Shown here: positions 63,771 to 64,000 of the stretch, in pieces | Position numbering within the stretch: the first letter of the stretch is position 1 | Layout: each line of letters begins with the position of its first letter | Assembly (NCBI GenBank): GCA_033721915.1 | Contig: JAWWAC010000009.1 | Coordinates: forward strand, 11,502-75,501 | From: REBR01 sp033721915 | Lineage (GTDB): Bacteria; Pseudomonadota; Gammaproteobacteria; Pseudomonadales; Oleiphilaceae | Direction of reading: 5' to 3' | DNA: 64,000 bases | Notes under the pieces: generated by a model | What the model was told of the DNA's origin: nothing | Seen by the model: the letters and a program-made list of their open reading frames with translations, nothing else | Databases searched by the model: none | Translations under genes and position numbers: made by a program

Positions 63771-63937
63771 AACGACTTTGGCCGTGGAAATGGTTCACGG
63801 TTCAAGTATTCGAAATCCGGGCACTCATGGCTCCGGGATGTCCCTCAAGCAGGGCTTCACGGGGTATTGTCTCCCGGCTTCGGAAACAACGGGCCTGGCT
63901 TTTACACAGGCTCCATCCCAATGAAAGGAGAACAACT

Positions 63938-64000
63938 ATGAAGTTTTTCAAGATGACCGCAACCGCTTTGACCCTGCTCGCCGCTCTGGTACTGGGTGGC
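63938..64000 (+). CDS. start of a secreted protein (partial)
   Basis: ATG 63938 with AAAGGAG eight bases upstream opens a frame that runs off the window after 21 codons: MKFFKMTATALTLLAALVLGG. This is a signal peptide (basic start, hydrophobic core). The mature part is outside the window, so no function can be given. Confidence 0.75.
   Translation, partial: MKFFKMTATALTLLAALVLGG

Overview
The window is a GC-rich gammaproteobacterial chromosome segment around the replication origin. The order gyrB-recF, dnaN-dnaA, rpmH-rnpA-yidD-yidC-mnmE, mnmG-rsmG-parA-parB, atpIBEFHAGDC, glmU-glmS, together with Pseudomonas-type parS sites (TGTTCCACGTGGAACA), fits the Pseudomonas/Oceanospirillales side of the class. 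A marine, lipid-using Alcanivorax-like bacterium is my best guess from the acyl-CoA dehydrogenase, esterase-type lipoproteins and sterol-desaturase-family protein, but the genus cannot be fixed from this sequence alone. No rRNA, tRNA, CRISPR, phage or intact insertion sequence was seen.

Layout. 1-14 kb (mostly minus strand): a tiny PLDc_N membrane protein, a Na+/Ca2+ antiporter, two large lipoprotein alpha/beta hydrolases, a D-aminoacylase-type amidohydrolase, a membrane diguanylate cyclase, a site-2-protease-like M50 peptidase with CBS domains, a YbfB-type MFS carrier and a GST. 14.2-15.5 kb: an FMN-dependent 2-hydroxy-acid oxidase on the plus strand. 15.6-25.1 kb (minus): gyrB-recF, then a 3.3 kb interruption (structured repeats, a broken DUF2914 gene, a UbiB/ABC1 kinase), then dnaN-dnaA. 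25.1-25.8 kb: the putative origin with DnaA boxes, an AT-rich tract and a large inverted repeat. 25.8-29.8 kb (plus): rpmH to mnmE. 29.8-46.5 kb: a 16.7 kb accessory block that separates mnmE from mnmG. It holds a catalase-fold protein with a very acidic insertion, a Zur-boxed zinc operon (His-rich porin, znuA, znuC, znuB), a tandem DsbA-fold protein divergent from a GST, an acyl-CoA dehydrogenase, an RND efflux pair and an EAL protein. 46.5-61.7 kb (plus): mnmG, rsmG, parAB, the ATP synthase operon, glmU and glmS. 61.8-64 kb: a decayed VapBC module, a lipoprotein, a fatty-acid-hydroxylase-family protein and the start of a secreted protein.

Working together: genes diverge from the dnaA-rpmH gap, as expected at an origin. 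ParAB with two parS sites inside recF forms the segregation system. The zinc genes form one Zur-type regulon unit. GlmU and GlmS supply UDP-GlcNAc beside the ATP synthase operon.

The most unusual element is at about 19.26-20.11 kb between recF and dnaN: two diverged copies, in inverted orientation, of a roughly 390-base structured element. Each copy has two modules, and each module is a closing stem around two hairpins. All eight hairpin loops carry a GGA core; seven are ANGGAY hexaloops and one is the pentaloop AGGAC. This resembles the computationally described TwoAYGGAY RNA motif and the hairpin form bound by CsrA/RsmA. The downstream DUF2914 gene is interrupted by an in-frame TGA.
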